DNA of 64,000 bases from Eutrophovita sp913057845 (lineage in GTDB: Bacteria; Pseudomonadota; Gammaproteobacteria; Burkholderiales; Eutrophovitaceae), in NCBI GenBank assembly GCA_963925895.1, contig CAWUVH010000008.1:124001-188000 (forward strand). Direction: 5' to 3'. A program made the translations under genes and the position numbers. Under the pieces are notes generated by a model that ran no database searches, was not told the origin of the DNA, and worked only from the letters and a program-made list of their open reading frames with translations. This document shows, one piece after another, positions 53,156 to 62,075 of this stretch. The number at the start of each line of letters is the position of its first letter. Position 1 is the stretch's first letter.

Positions 53156-55006
53156 GTGCGAGATTCAAATAAGACATCTAAAAAGAAAAAGATTGCCAGT
53201 AAGGCTAGTGGTGAGGGTATGGATCCAACTCGATTGCGTTCTAGGCAATGGTTTAATAATCCAGACAACCCTGATATGACGGCGCTCTACATCGAGCGTT
53301 ATATGAATTGGGGTATCAGCCGTCAAGAGTTGCAGTCTGGAAAGCCCATTATTGGTATTGCTCAATCTGGATCAGATTTGTCTCCTTGTAACCGTCATCA
53401 CTTAGAGCTAGCAAAAAGAGTAAGAGAAGGAATACGAGAGGCAGGGGGGATTGCCTTTGAATTTCCGGTGCATCCAATTCAGGAGACGGGTAAACGACCA
53501 AGTGCCACATTAGATCGCAACTTGTGTTACCTCGGCTTGGTCGAATTGCTCTATGGGTATTTTATTGATGGAGTCGTCCTAACCACAGGGTGCGACAAAA
53601 CCACACCGGCGCAATTGATGGCCGCAGCAACAGTAGATATTCCTGCGATCGTATTGTCGGGAGGACCGATGCTTAACGGGTGGTTTAGAGGCAAGCGAAC
53701 TGGGTCTGGAACCATCGTGTGGGAGGCTAGGAAGTTGCTCGCGGCGGGAGAGATTAATCATGAGCAATACATAGATATAATCGCGTCATCGGCGCCATCA
53801 GCTGGGCATTGTAATACGATGGGTACAGCGTCAACTATGAATGCGCTAGCAGAAGCAATTGGCATGTCACTCCCTGGTGGAGCGGCCATACCAGCTCCGC
53901 ATCGTGAGCGGGCTGAAAATGCTTATTTGACTGGCAAGCGGATCGTTGAGATGGTTTGGGAGGACCTTCGCCCATCAAAAATCATGACAAAGTCAGCCTT
54001 CGAAAACATGATCGCTGTTAATTCGGCAATTGGTGGATCCACTAATGCGCCAATCCACTTTAACGCCATTGCGAAACACCTTGGTGTGAAAATAAACAAT
54101 GATGATTGGGAACGTGTCGGCTATAACGTGCCTCTTATTGTTAATATGCAACCAGCCGGTGAGTATCTCGGTGAAGATTTTCACCACGCGGGAGGTGTTC
54201 CGGCTGTCGTGAGCCGTCTGGCTAAAGCCGGATTAATCAATAAAACTGCAGTAACAGTGAACGGAAAAACGCTCTATCAAAACTGCCACAAAACCAAGGT
54301 TTTAGACGAAAGTGTTATTTGGTCTATGAAAAAGCCAATGAAGGGTCAAGCAGGATTTCTGAATATGAAAGGTAATCTTTTTGACAGTGCAATTATGAAG
54401 ACCAGCGTTATTTCTGATGCGTTCAAAGAAAAGTATCTGTCCAACCCCAAGGATCTCAATGCATTTGAGGGAAGAGCTATCGTGTTTGAGGGGCCAGAGG
54501 ATTACCACAAGCGAATTGATGACCCAAAATTAAAAATCGATGACACATGTATGCTTTTTGTGCGAGGCGTTGGCCCAGTTGGATACCCAGGAGCAGCTGA
54601 AGTTGTCAATATGCAACCACCTGCACGGCTGATTAAAGCTGGTGTTCAGGAGCTTCCGTGTATTGGCGATGGAAGGCAGTCGGGAACTTCGGGGTCTCCA
54701 TCGATTTTGAATGCTTCTCCCGAAGCTGCAACCGGAGGCAATCTTGCCATCCTTAAAACAAATGATATTGTTCGTGTCGACCTCAATAAGCGATCCGTGA
54801 ATCTTAAGGTTTCTAAGGTTGAGATTTTACGTCGACAAAGAAAATTGAAAGAGGCTGGTGGACATCCGATTCCAGATAGTCAAACGCCTTGGCAAGAAAT
54901 TCAAAGAGATCTTGTGGATGAATTGTCGGAGGGGATGGTGCTCAAGCCGGCCATTAAATATCAAAAGATTGATCAAAAGAAAGGGATCCCTAGAGACAAT
55001 CATTGA
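53156..55006 (+). CDS. IlvD/Edd-family sugar-acid dehydratase
   Basis: 616 residues, GTG start with AGGGGGG upstream. IlvD/Edd blocks include IAQSGSDLSPCNRHH, VVLTTGCDKTTPA and SAGHCNTMGTASTMNA. The three Cys (C78, C146, C219) and K148 match the [2Fe-2S] branch that dehydrates pentonates and hexonates (arabinonate, xylonate type) rather than branched-chain dihydroxyacids. Followed by an RraA-like gene with a 73-base gap, a setting seen in sugar-acid pathways. Exact substrate not shown. Confidence 0.87.
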   Translation: MRDSNKTSKKKKIASKASGEGMDPTRLRSRQWFNNPDNPDMTALYIERYMNWGISRQELQSGKPIIGIAQSGSDLSPCNRHHLELAKRVREGIREAGGIAFEFPVHPIQETGKRPSATLDRNLCYLGLVELLYGYFIDGVVLTTGCDKTTPAQLMAAATVDIPAIVLSGGPMLNGWFRGKRTGSGTIVWEARKLLAAGEINHEQYIDIIASSAPSAGHCNTMGTASTMNALAEAIGMSLPGGAAIPAPHRERAENAYLTGKRIVEMVWEDLRPSKIMTKSAFENMIAVNSAIGGSTNAPIHFNAIAKHLGVKINNDDWERVGYNVPLIVNMQPAGEYLGEDFHHAGGVPAVVSRLAKAGLINKTAVTVNGKTLYQNCHKTKVLDESVIWSMKKPMKGQAGFLNMKGNLFDSAIMKTSVISDAFKEKYLSNPKDLNAFEGRAIVFEGPEDYHKRIDDPKLKIDDTCMLFVRGVGPVGYPGAAEVVNMQPPARLIKAGVQELPCIGDGRQSGTSGSPSILNASPEAATGGNLAILKTNDIVRVDLNKRSVNLKVSKVEILRRQRKLKEAGGHPIPDSQTPWQEIQRDLVDELSEGMVLKPAIKYQKIDQKKGIPRDNH

Positions 55007-55078
55007 GTGCATTGTCGGTTGATATCAGAGCACCTTTTTCAATTATGAACAGTACTTCTAAGTTCAATAGGATTTTTT

Positions 55079-55732
55079 ATGACTGATTTAGATGAAATTA
55101 TTGAGGCGCTTAAAGATATCCCAACTGCGACTTTAGCCAATGCGCTTGATGACGTAGGAAAATTTATTAACAGCTCTGTATCAATACGTCCTGTTGACCC
55201 GAGTATGCGAGTGGTCGGGAGAGCCTTAACCGTTGAGGTTGAGGTCGGTGAGGCAGGCACTTTTTCATCACATGAATTTCGGGTTGGTGCAATGATTGAT
55301 AGGGCCGAAAAGGGTGACGTAATTGTGGTTGCCGCCAAAGGAGCTAAAGCCTCTATATGGGGCGGCATGGCATCGCTAGCGGCTTCAGTTAAAGGAATTT
55401 CTGGGCTTGTGGTTGATGGATCTGTGCGTGATGTGGACGAAATTAATGCGTGTGGATTTAATGTTTTCAGTCGATATGTGATACCGACAACTGGTCGCAC
55501 ACGACTTCATGTCAAATCAATAGGCGGCCCCATCTCATTGGATGGAATCGCTGTCGACAGTGGCGATATCATTATTGGCGACTCAACTGGATTAGTCGTG
55601 ATTCCGCACGCCAAGGCGCTTACTGTGCTGGAGAAGGCGACGCTATATCAAAAGGATGATCTTCAGGCAACAGCGGAAATTCGACGCGGCATAAGTTTCA
55701 CCGAAGTGATGAAGCATTTTAAACGCATTTGA
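55079..55732 (+). CDS. RraA/HMG-aldolase-like protein
   Basis: 217 residues. The family core is WGGMASLAA followed by GISGLVVDGSVRDVDEI, with the Mg- and oxaloacetate-binding Arg-Asp pair in VRD. Relatives include 4-hydroxy-4-methyl-2-oxoglutarate aldolase and the RNase E regulator RraA. Together with the adjacent IlvD/Edd dehydratase, a role in a sugar-acid or keto-acid pathway is more likely than RNA regulation. Convergent with the binding-protein gene (13-base gap). Confidence 0.87.
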   Translation: MTDLDEIIEALKDIPTATLANALDDVGKFINSSVSIRPVDPSMRVVGRALTVEVEVGEAGTFSSHEFRVGAMIDRAEKGDVIVVAAKGAKASIWGGMASLAASVKGISGLVVDGSVRDVDEINACGFNVFSRYVIPTTGRTRLHVKSIGGPISLDGIAVDSGDIIIGDSTGLVVIPHAKALTVLEKATLYQKDDLQATAEIRRGISFTEVMKHFKRI

Positions 55733-55745
55733 ACTGATGTATCAT

Positions 55746-56483
55746 TTATACGAGTGGTGCAACAATCACGCCTTTCACTTGATACTTGTTGATTAAGTTA
55801 TCGATCACACCAGTTGCTTTAGCTCGTTCGATAAAGTCATGCAGGTATTTGGCACTGGTTGAATAGGTGGGGAGTGTTCCTGCTGATTGCTTGACGGATG
55901 TAATTTGACCATCGAGAACTCGACTCCCAGGTATCTTTTTGCAGTCAGATGCGAGTCTTGGTTTTAGGCCGCCTAAGACTTCGAGCTCATCGCTTACGAA
56001 TTGCTCAAATGATTCGTCTATGGATTGGGCGCGAATGATCGTCGCGTTTTTGATCGTAGCCGTCAAATATAAATCGTAAGCACTGCGGCCCATCACTGAA
56101 ATACGGTTTCCTACCCGGTCAATATCAGACAAGCTATTAATAGGTGAGTTTTCACGGACCAAGAAGGTTACTGGTATTTCTAGGTAAGGGGCAGAAAAAG
56201 CAATGTCTTTAGCCCGTTGAGGCTCATTACCAACGAACGCAATATCCCAGGCCCCTTCTAGTCCTGCATCTGCTAATTTTCCTGGTGTCTCAAAGACTAT
56301 GAACTTAGGAGTCGCATCAATTTCCTCTGCGAACATTCGACCTAAATCAGGAGCGATGCCGAAGGGTACGCCTTCGATGTCTATGCTTGAAACTAACAAA
56401 AAGTTAGATGCGTTAATCCCGACTCTGAGAATGTTATTTTGTGTGAGTTCATCTTTAACATTATTAATGATTGGATTCGTCAT
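55746..56483 (-). CDS. Solute-binding-protein-type (SBP_bac_3) protein without signal peptide
   Basis: 245 residues. Lobe motifs of amino-acid-type binding proteins are present: LRVGINASNF, GVPFGIAPDLGRMFAEE, FVGNEPQRAKDIAFSAPY and the SVMGRSAYDLYL hinge-region segment. There is no hydrophobic signal peptide; an in-frame stop lies two codons before the ATG, which has AAAGGTAAG upstream, so no longer start is possible. No permease or ATPase genes adjoin. A cytoplasmic sensor or a solitary enzyme-like protein is possible. Confidence 0.78.
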   Translation of the reverse strand: MTNPIINNVKDELTQNNILRVGINASNFLLVSSIDIEGVPFGIAPDLGRMFAEEIDATPKFIVFETPGKLADAGLEGAWDIAFVGNEPQRAKDIAFSAPYLEIPVTFLVRENSPINSLSDIDRVGNRISVMGRSAYDLYLTATIKNATIIRAQSIDESFEQFVSDELEVLGGLKPRLASDCKKIPGSRVLDGQITSVKQSAGTLPTYSTSAKYLHDFIERAKATGVIDNLINKYQVKGVIVAPLV

Positions 56484-56589
56484 AACTTACCTTTTGTTAT
56501 TTGGTTATAGTCCTAGGATGCTCCTCTTCTAGAACGCCCTAATTTTAACAACATTACTGGGTTAGTAATTGACTCTAAAAGGTAGAAAA

Positions 56590-57477
56590 ATGACTTCTTT
56601 GAGTTTAACCGTTTCATTGCCTGATAATTTTAGGTCAGAGGGCGTTTTACGTTATTACGGAAGGGATCAAGCAGGAGTTTCGGAGAAGGTATCGGGGGAT
56701 GGGTTTAAAAAAGCTTTTTGGGTTGATGGAGTTCCGGCTTATTTTTCGATCAATTTCCATAATGATAAAGTTAGTGTTGAGGCAGATGTCGATGGGCAAT
56801 TAAAGAAATCGCGCTTACAAGTCATTGTCAACTCTCTTGTGTCTCGGGTGTTGGGATTGCTTCAGCCTGTAGCTGACTTCGAATTGATAGCGCTTGACGA
56901 TGAAATATTAAAGCGAATGATCATTGAGACTAGAGGGTTGCGGGTGCCGCAGGCTGTCTCTCCCTGGGAGGCGCTGATTTCTTCTGTCATCGGCCAACAG
57001 ATCAGCGTTGCAGCAGCGACTTCGATGAGGTCACGTTTGATGAAAGGAATGGGTACGCTTCATTCGTCTGGATTGTTTTGCTTTCCTCAACCTAAATTTA
57101 TTGCGACATGCAATGTGCATGAACTGCGAAATTTTGGCATTTCATCAGCTAAAGCGGATACGATCCATTCCTTAGCCGTAGCAATTGCGTCTGGTGATCT
57201 GTCATTGGAGGAGGCCCTCAGTGTGGATTCTGATTTTGAGCCAATTTCACGCGCACTGCTGTCGTTTAAAGGTGTTGGCCCATGGACAGTAAACAATACT
57301 TTACTCAGAGGGTATTCATTTTTGGATGGTTCTCTACATGGCGATATGGTTGTGCGTAAAAAAATACAACAATTAATGGGGAAAAAAACGCTGTCGGTAT
57401 CCGAGGCAGAGCAGTGGTTGACCCAATATAAACCTTGGAGAGGACTCCTGGCGGCACACCTTTGGGCAATGAGATGA
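56590..57477 (+). CDS. alkA: DNA-3-methyladenine glycosylase II (AlkA-like)
   Basis: 295 residues from the ATG at 56590 (GGTAG upstream; a TTG at 56569 is in frame). An AlkA_N-like beta domain (residues ~1-100) precedes an HhH-GPD domain: PWEALISSVIGQQIS, then FKGVGPWTVNN and the catalytic Asp D252 in SLHGDMVV. The C-terminal YKPWRGLLAAHLW is typical. It removes alkylated purines from DNA. No ada gene is adjacent. Confidence 0.9.
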   Translation: MTSLSLTVSLPDNFRSEGVLRYYGRDQAGVSEKVSGDGFKKAFWVDGVPAYFSINFHNDKVSVEADVDGQLKKSRLQVIVNSLVSRVLGLLQPVADFELIALDDEILKRMIIETRGLRVPQAVSPWEALISSVIGQQISVAAATSMRSRLMKGMGTLHSSGLFCFPQPKFIATCNVHELRNFGISSAKADTIHSLAVAIASGDLSLEEALSVDSDFEPISRALLSFKGVGPWTVNNTLLRGYSFLDGSLHGDMVVRKKIQQLMGKKTLSVSEAEQWLTQYKPWRGLLAAHLWAMR

Positions 57478-57553
57478 TGGGCTTTCCAGTTTGCATGGAA
57501 ATCAATAAGAGGCGATCATTAGCCTTTGTGAATTTGAAGGTAGCATAGAATTA

Positions 57554-57826
57554 ATGAATAAAAAAAATTATCAATTTAGTGTTAATGGTCAAAATAGGAA
57601 TATGCAACGATGGCCTATTTTGACGCGGATACTCGTGACAGTTTTTGGTCTCGTTGGATTGGTCTTGGCTTTTATGTTCTCGATCGTTTTGCTTGCTATT
57701 GCGGCAGTCTTAATTCTCGTTTTAATCATTTATTTTTGGTGGAAAACGCGTCACTTACGTAAGAGATTTAGAGATGTGGAACATGAGAGTAGGGTAATTG
57801 ATGGTGAAAGCAGGCGCGATGATTAA
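57554..57826 (+). CDS. Small membrane protein, unknown
   Basis: 90 residues: a polar N-terminus (about 1-23), a long hydrophobic run of about 40 residues (two adjoining TM helices, RILVTVFGLVGLV and LLAIAAVLILVLIIYFWW) and a basic-acidic tail (KTRHLRKRF, HESRVIDGE). It has no recognised family and no close partner; alkA ends 76 bases upstream, and the serine hydrolase begins 11 bases downstream. Confidence 0.6.
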   Translation: MNKKNYQFSVNGQNRNMQRWPILTRILVTVFGLVGLVLAFMFSIVLLAIAAVLILVLIIYFWWKTRHLRKRFRDVEHESRVIDGESRRDD

Positions 57827-57837
57827 TAGGGTTTTTG

Positions 57838-58920
57838 ATGGCGCTATCTGATGTTGATTTACTAGAAGGTTGTCTTTCGTTTGCTGTTCAAAACGAAATT
57901 GAATGGACACGTGATAACACGAAACCATGGGGTATTCATCAAGAGGATTCATCACCATGGAATAGACTTTTCGGCCCTGTTTTCCCACGAGGAGGCGTGT
58001 CAGGTGTAGCCTTGCTCGATGGTCAAGTCGTTGCATCTTGGGGTGAGCATCAACGGGCAGACTTAACCTTCAGTGTAGCTAAAACTTACTTAGCTCTGCT
58101 GTGTGGGATCGCTTTTGATTCTGGTCTCATTCGAGATTTGGACGAATCTGTTAGTACATCTTTGCTCAATTTTGGGTTTGATTCACCTCAGAATAAATCT
58201 ATCAGCTGGAGGCATTTTTTACAGCAAACGAGTGAGTGGGAGGGTGTTTGTTGTGGGATTCCAGATCAAGTTGATCATTACCGTTATTTAGCGTTTCAGG
58301 ATCGTCGTTATAAGACCAATTTCAGGAAAGGAACGAAGCGACCTTTGAGTCAGCCGGGGACTTATTGGGAATACAATGATGTAAGAATCAATCAGTTATC
58401 GCTTGCTTTATTGCATCTGTTTCGACAGCCACTTAACGAGGTGTTCGAGCAGAAAATTCTTAAACCAATTGGGTCCTCGTGTGATTGGTCTTGGTCGCCG
58501 TATGCTGATGCGTGGGTTGAGATCGATGGCGTACTAATGCCAATTCTTCCTGGTGGAAGTCATTGGGGAGGTGGTGTAAGAATTTCTAGCCAAGATCAGG
58601 CGCTCATAGGTCAATTAATGTTACAAAAAGGTCGTTGGGGTAGGGATACGTTGATCAGTGAAGAGTGGATTGATTCAATGGTCACCCCGTCACATCTTGC
58701 GCCTTACTATGGTCTTTTGACCTGGTTAAATACCAGCAAAACTTTATTTCCTGAACTTCCTGAATCGAGTGTTTTTGCGATTGGTGCAGGAGGTTCATAT
58801 ACTTGGATCGATAGGGAATTGAATGCTGTCGCGGTAGTAAGGTGGATTAATCCGAATTGTGCTCAGACATTTATGGTCCGTTTGAGGCAAGCCCTCGTTG
58901 CCCTTAAAAATGGAACGTAG
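57838..58920 (+). CDS. Serine hydrolase of the beta-lactamase/penicillin-binding fold
   Basis: About 360 residues from ATG 57838 (TTG at 57835 also possible). The nucleophile motif is SVAK (S79, K82), with Tyr-Asn in YWEYNDVRIN as the second motif and GGGVRISSQD / GAGGSYTWIDREL on the third side. No signal peptide, unlike the protein at 34706, so it acts in the cytoplasm. Related proteins are esterases, amidases or lactonases. The gene converges on the SDR at 58950. Confidence 0.82.
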   Translation: MALSDVDLLEGCLSFAVQNEIEWTRDNTKPWGIHQEDSSPWNRLFGPVFPRGGVSGVALLDGQVVASWGEHQRADLTFSVAKTYLALLCGIAFDSGLIRDLDESVSTSLLNFGFDSPQNKSISWRHFLQQTSEWEGVCCGIPDQVDHYRYLAFQDRRYKTNFRKGTKRPLSQPGTYWEYNDVRINQLSLALLHLFRQPLNEVFEQKILKPIGSSCDWSWSPYADAWVEIDGVLMPILPGGSHWGGGVRISSQDQALIGQLMLQKGRWGRDTLISEEWIDSMVTPSHLAPYYGLLTWLNTSKTLFPELPESSVFAIGAGGSYTWIDRELNAVAVVRWINPNCAQTFMVRLRQALVALKNGT

Positions 58921-58949
58921 CGTTTTGGCCAGACTTGGGTTGAAAACGT

Positions 58950-59696
58950 TTAAGTACGATGTATTTGAAAGGGGCTAAACGATTGATTGACTGGCATGAG
59001 TTCTACGCGATTGATGTTCACGTGAGGTGGCAGTGTGGCGACCCAGAAAAGTGTCTGGGCAATATCGTCTCCTGTCATAGGATTTGCCCCCTCATATAGT
59101 TTATCCGATGCTGATTGATCCCCTTTAGTGCGCACGAGGGTGAATTCTGTTTCTGACATTCCTGGTTCCACACACGTTACTCGCACGCCTGTTCCATGCA
59201 AGTCTGACCTTAATCCAAGAGAGAATTGCACAACGAATGCTTTCGTTCCGCCGTAGACGTTGCCGCCGGGGTATGGGTAACTTGCAGCCACTGAGCTGAT
59301 ATTGATCACAGCTCCTCGTTGTTCAATCAGTGTTGGCAGCACTTTGTGCGTGAGTGACATTAGCCCGCGAATATTTGTGTCCACCATGGTGTTCCATTGC
59401 TCTAAATCTGATGTTTGTGCCGGGGATGTGCCTAGGGCAAGGCCGGCATTGTTGATCAATAGATCTATATTTTTAAATTTTGTCGGTAACGAATCGATTG
59501 CCACATTGATTTGCTGACTGTCTTGAATGTCAAAGGCGAGGTAATGGAGTGCGTCACCGTATTGCTCCTTTAATGCTGCGAGACGCTCCTCTCGTCGACC
59601 TGCAGCAATCACTTTCCAGCCATTTTCAATAAATTTTTTGACTGAAGACTTTCCAAATCCGGCGGTTGCGCCTGTGATGAGTGCGATTTTTTCCAT
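58950..59696 (-). CDS. SDR, YdfG-like NADP-dependent 3-hydroxy acid dehydrogenase
   Basis: 248 residues. TGATAGFG (8-15), LINNAG at 80-85, S (about 135), Y148 and K152 (VYGGTK) and the AAGRREERL basic residues for NADP. YdfG oxidises L-allo-threonine, serine and 3-hydroxy acids; the C-terminal HVNINRVELMPVNQS is characteristic. It lies 27 bases downstream of glcF, so may belong to the glycolate operon, where reduction or oxidation of a 3-hydroxy acid would fit. Confidence 0.85.
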   Translation of the reverse strand: MEKIALITGATAGFGKSSVKKFIENGWKVIAAGRREERLAALKEQYGDALHYLAFDIQDSQQINVAIDSLPTKFKNIDLLINNAGLALGTSPAQTSDLEQWNTMVDTNIRGLMSLTHKVLPTLIEQRGAVINISSVAASYPYPGGNVYGGTKAFVVQFSLGLRSDLHGTGVRVTCVEPGMSETEFTLVRTKGDQSASDKLYEGANPMTGDDIAQTLFWVATLPPHVNINRVELMPVNQSFSPFQIHRT

Positions 59697-59723
59697 TTAT
59701 GTTCCCCTTACCACTGCTGTTGT

Positions 59724-60968
59724 TTATAAGAGCGCCTCTTCTAGTAATTCTGCCCAATGCAAAACCCTAGTTTTGGTACCACTTTGGAGTTGTGTAAGAC
59801 ATCCAATATTAGCGGTTACGATTAAATCAGGCTCCTCTTTTTCGATAGCTTCAATTTTGTTGTTTAAAAGACGTTCCGATAAGTCAGCTTGGAGTAAGGA
59901 GTAGGTTCCAGCCGAGCCGCAGCATAAATGCGAATCTTCGATAATCGTCAACGTATAGCCAGCGGTTTTGAGTAAGGATTCCACAATCCCCTTGATTTGT
60001 TGCCCATGTTGCAAGCTACATGGGGAGTGAAAAGCAATTTTACGAGATCTTATCTGTTTTTCTTTGATTGGATCGAGAACTTGTTCTTTCAAACCCGTAA
60101 GTTCATCACCAAACACCTCGCACAGATCTTTGGTGCGCTCAGAAATAACTTTAGCTTTTTCAGCGTAATCAGGATCGTCTGCCAAAAGGTGTCCATACTC
60201 CTTGATCATCGTGCCGCATCCGCTAGCGGTAATGACAATTGCTTCAGCACCTTGCTCTAAAAGAGGCCACCAAGCATCAATATTTTTTTTAACAAAGACA
60301 AGTGACTCTTTTTGTTTATTTAGATGAAAGGTGACAGCGCCACAACAGTTGACGCGAGAGGTTGGTATCAGTGTTATGCCGATACGATCTAGGAGATGTG
60401 CAGTTGCGATATTGATATTAGGAGCCAAGATTGGTTGTACACATCCGTCAAGGAATAACATTTTTCGCGTGTGATTAGATTGCGGCCACGTCATGACGGT
60501 TTTTTGGAGTTCTGGTATTTTTTTCTGTAATGCTTTTGGTAGTACCGGTTTAACTATTTTCCCTGCAGTAATGAGCGAGCGAAATAAAGTTTTGTTGGTG
60601 ATTATTTTATTTAAGGCTTGACGTTTAACTTGTTCTCCAATGGTGCGTGGCACCGCTTTATCCACGATGTGTCGTCCGATATCCACGAGTCTGCCGTACT
60701 GCACACCAGAAGGGCATGTGGATTCGCAAGATCGACAGGTTAAGCAACGATCTAGGTGCAATTGGGTTGCTTGTGTGGGCGTTTTTCCCTCGAGCAATTC
60801 TTTAATTAAATAAATGCGCCCTCTTGGACTATCCAGTTCATCGCCCAGTAACTGGTACGTAGGACAAGTGGCGGTACAAAAGCCACAATGAACACAGGAT
60901 CTCAATATATCGTTAGCCTCTTGGCCTTCGCGCGTTTCTAGGATCTCGGTCTTTAAATTAGTCTTCAT
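59724..60968 (-). CDS. glcF: Glycolate oxidase iron-sulfur subunit GlcF
   Basis: 414 residues. Two ferredoxin-type motifs: C25, C28, C31, C35 and C75, C78, C81, C85. Two CCG domains follow: VNCCGAVTFH and HLCCGSAGTY. This is the electron-transfer subunit of the glycolate dehydrogenase complex GlcDEF, which passes electrons to the membrane quinone pool while oxidising glycolate to glyoxylate. 27 bases separate it from glcE. Confidence 0.94.
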   Translation of the reverse strand: MKTNLKTEILETREGQEANDILRSCVHCGFCTATCPTYQLLGDELDSPRGRIYLIKELLEGKTPTQATQLHLDRCLTCRSCESTCPSGVQYGRLVDIGRHIVDKAVPRTIGEQVKRQALNKIITNKTLFRSLITAGKIVKPVLPKALQKKIPELQKTVMTWPQSNHTRKMLFLDGCVQPILAPNINIATAHLLDRIGITLIPTSRVNCCGAVTFHLNKQKESLVFVKKNIDAWWPLLEQGAEAIVITASGCGTMIKEYGHLLADDPDYAEKAKVISERTKDLCEVFGDELTGLKEQVLDPIKEKQIRSRKIAFHSPCSLQHGQQIKGIVESLLKTAGYTLTIIEDSHLCCGSAGTYSLLQADLSERLLNNKIEAIEKEEPDLIVTANIGCLTQLQSGTKTRVLHWAELLEEALL

Positions 60969-60995
60969 CGATATTTTTTTAGTTGTGGTACCAAT

Positions 60996-62054
60996 CTAGA
61001 ATTCCGTGAACAATCTTCGTCTACCGAATACACCTTGTGGATCCATAGCTTGCTTGATTTTTAGCTGTAACAATTGTAGTTCTCGAGACATAGCATGAAT
61101 CGACTCGCCCAATGGATTACCACGAAAAACAGTCGCGTGCCCCCCGTTTTGACCCGCAAATTCTTGATGTTCCTCAAGACTTCCTTCGTTCCAGATCCAC
61201 CGTGTGCTGCCATTCCACTCGATTAATCCATTTGTAGATTTGATCTCTGGAGCCGTTGGGTTAACCGATAGGCGATACAAGCATCCTTCAGATTGGAAGA
61301 AAGGGTGCGATTGCTCACGAATTGAGTGCCAAAATTCTTTTGCATCGGAGGCCTCTCCCCCGATTTTTTGATGGCCAGCTTTTACTGCAATTTCGGATCC
61401 CGATAGTCTTGCTGCTAGACGGTTTCCGTCAAAGCAGGTACCTGATAGCGGAATCGGCATGCCGGCTAATTCGTTCATCTTGTTTATTGCCGATTGATTG
61501 TCTAAGTCGAAAAAAATCGTACGTTCACACTCTGGTTTCGGGAGCACTTTAATCGATGACTCGAGGATTAAGCCGAGTGTTCCAAAAGAGCCAGCAATGA
61601 GTCTGGACACATCAAAACCCGCAACATTTTTCATGACCTTGCCGCCGAACTGAAGGTCGAGCCCATCTGCGTTCAGTAACCTCACGCCAAGAACGAAGTC
61701 ACGTACAGCACCTTGTGATGCTCTTCTTGGCCCTGATAGCCCAGAAGCAATGCAGCCTCCAAAGGTGGCTTCTGGCCCCATGTGAGGCGGTTCAAACGCC
61801 AACATTTGATTATTCTCACTCAGAGTGTCTTCGATGACGCGCAGGGGTGTTCCACTACGAGCCGTCAGCACCAATTCGGTTGGCTCGTATTCGGTGATCC
61901 CTGAAAAATCACGGGTATCAACTATTGTTCCCTCGAGGGAGACGCCATAGAAATCTTTCGATCCGCTGCCGCGAATTCTGACGCCTTCAGATCGCTTTTT
62001 TGCATCGGCGAAAAAGCTTTTAAATTGATCAATACTGGTTTCAGTTGAACTCAT
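60996..62054 (-). CDS. glcE: Glycolate oxidase FAD-binding subunit GlcE
   Basis: 352 residues. FAD-binding type 4 segment: ELVLTARSGTPL, AFEPPHMGPEATFGGCIASGLSGPRR, GVRLLNADGLDLQFGGKVMKNVAGFDVSRL. It is shorter than GlcD, as usual, and carries no Fe-S motif. Middle gene of the operon, between glcD (21-base gap) and glcF. Confidence 0.93.
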   Translation of the reverse strand: MSSTETSIDQFKSFFADAKKRSEGVRIRGSGSKDFYGVSLEGTIVDTRDFSGITEYEPTELVLTARSGTPLRVIEDTLSENNQMLAFEPPHMGPEATFGGCIASGLSGPRRASQGAVRDFVLGVRLLNADGLDLQFGGKVMKNVAGFDVSRLIAGSFGTLGLILESSIKVLPKPECERTIFFDLDNQSAINKMNELAGMPIPLSGTCFDGNRLAARLSGSEIAVKAGHQKIGGEASDAKEFWHSIREQSHPFFQSEGCLYRLSVNPTAPEIKSTNGLIEWNGSTRWIWNEGSLEEHQEFAGQNGGHATVFRGNPLGESIHAMSRELQLLQLKIKQAMDPQGVFGRRRLFTEF

Positions 62055-62075
62055 GAGGCTGCCTTACAGGTGTAA

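Noticed and set aside
55039..55500. 153-codon minus-strand frame over the RraA-like gene
   Set aside because: Antisense shadow; no independent start signal.
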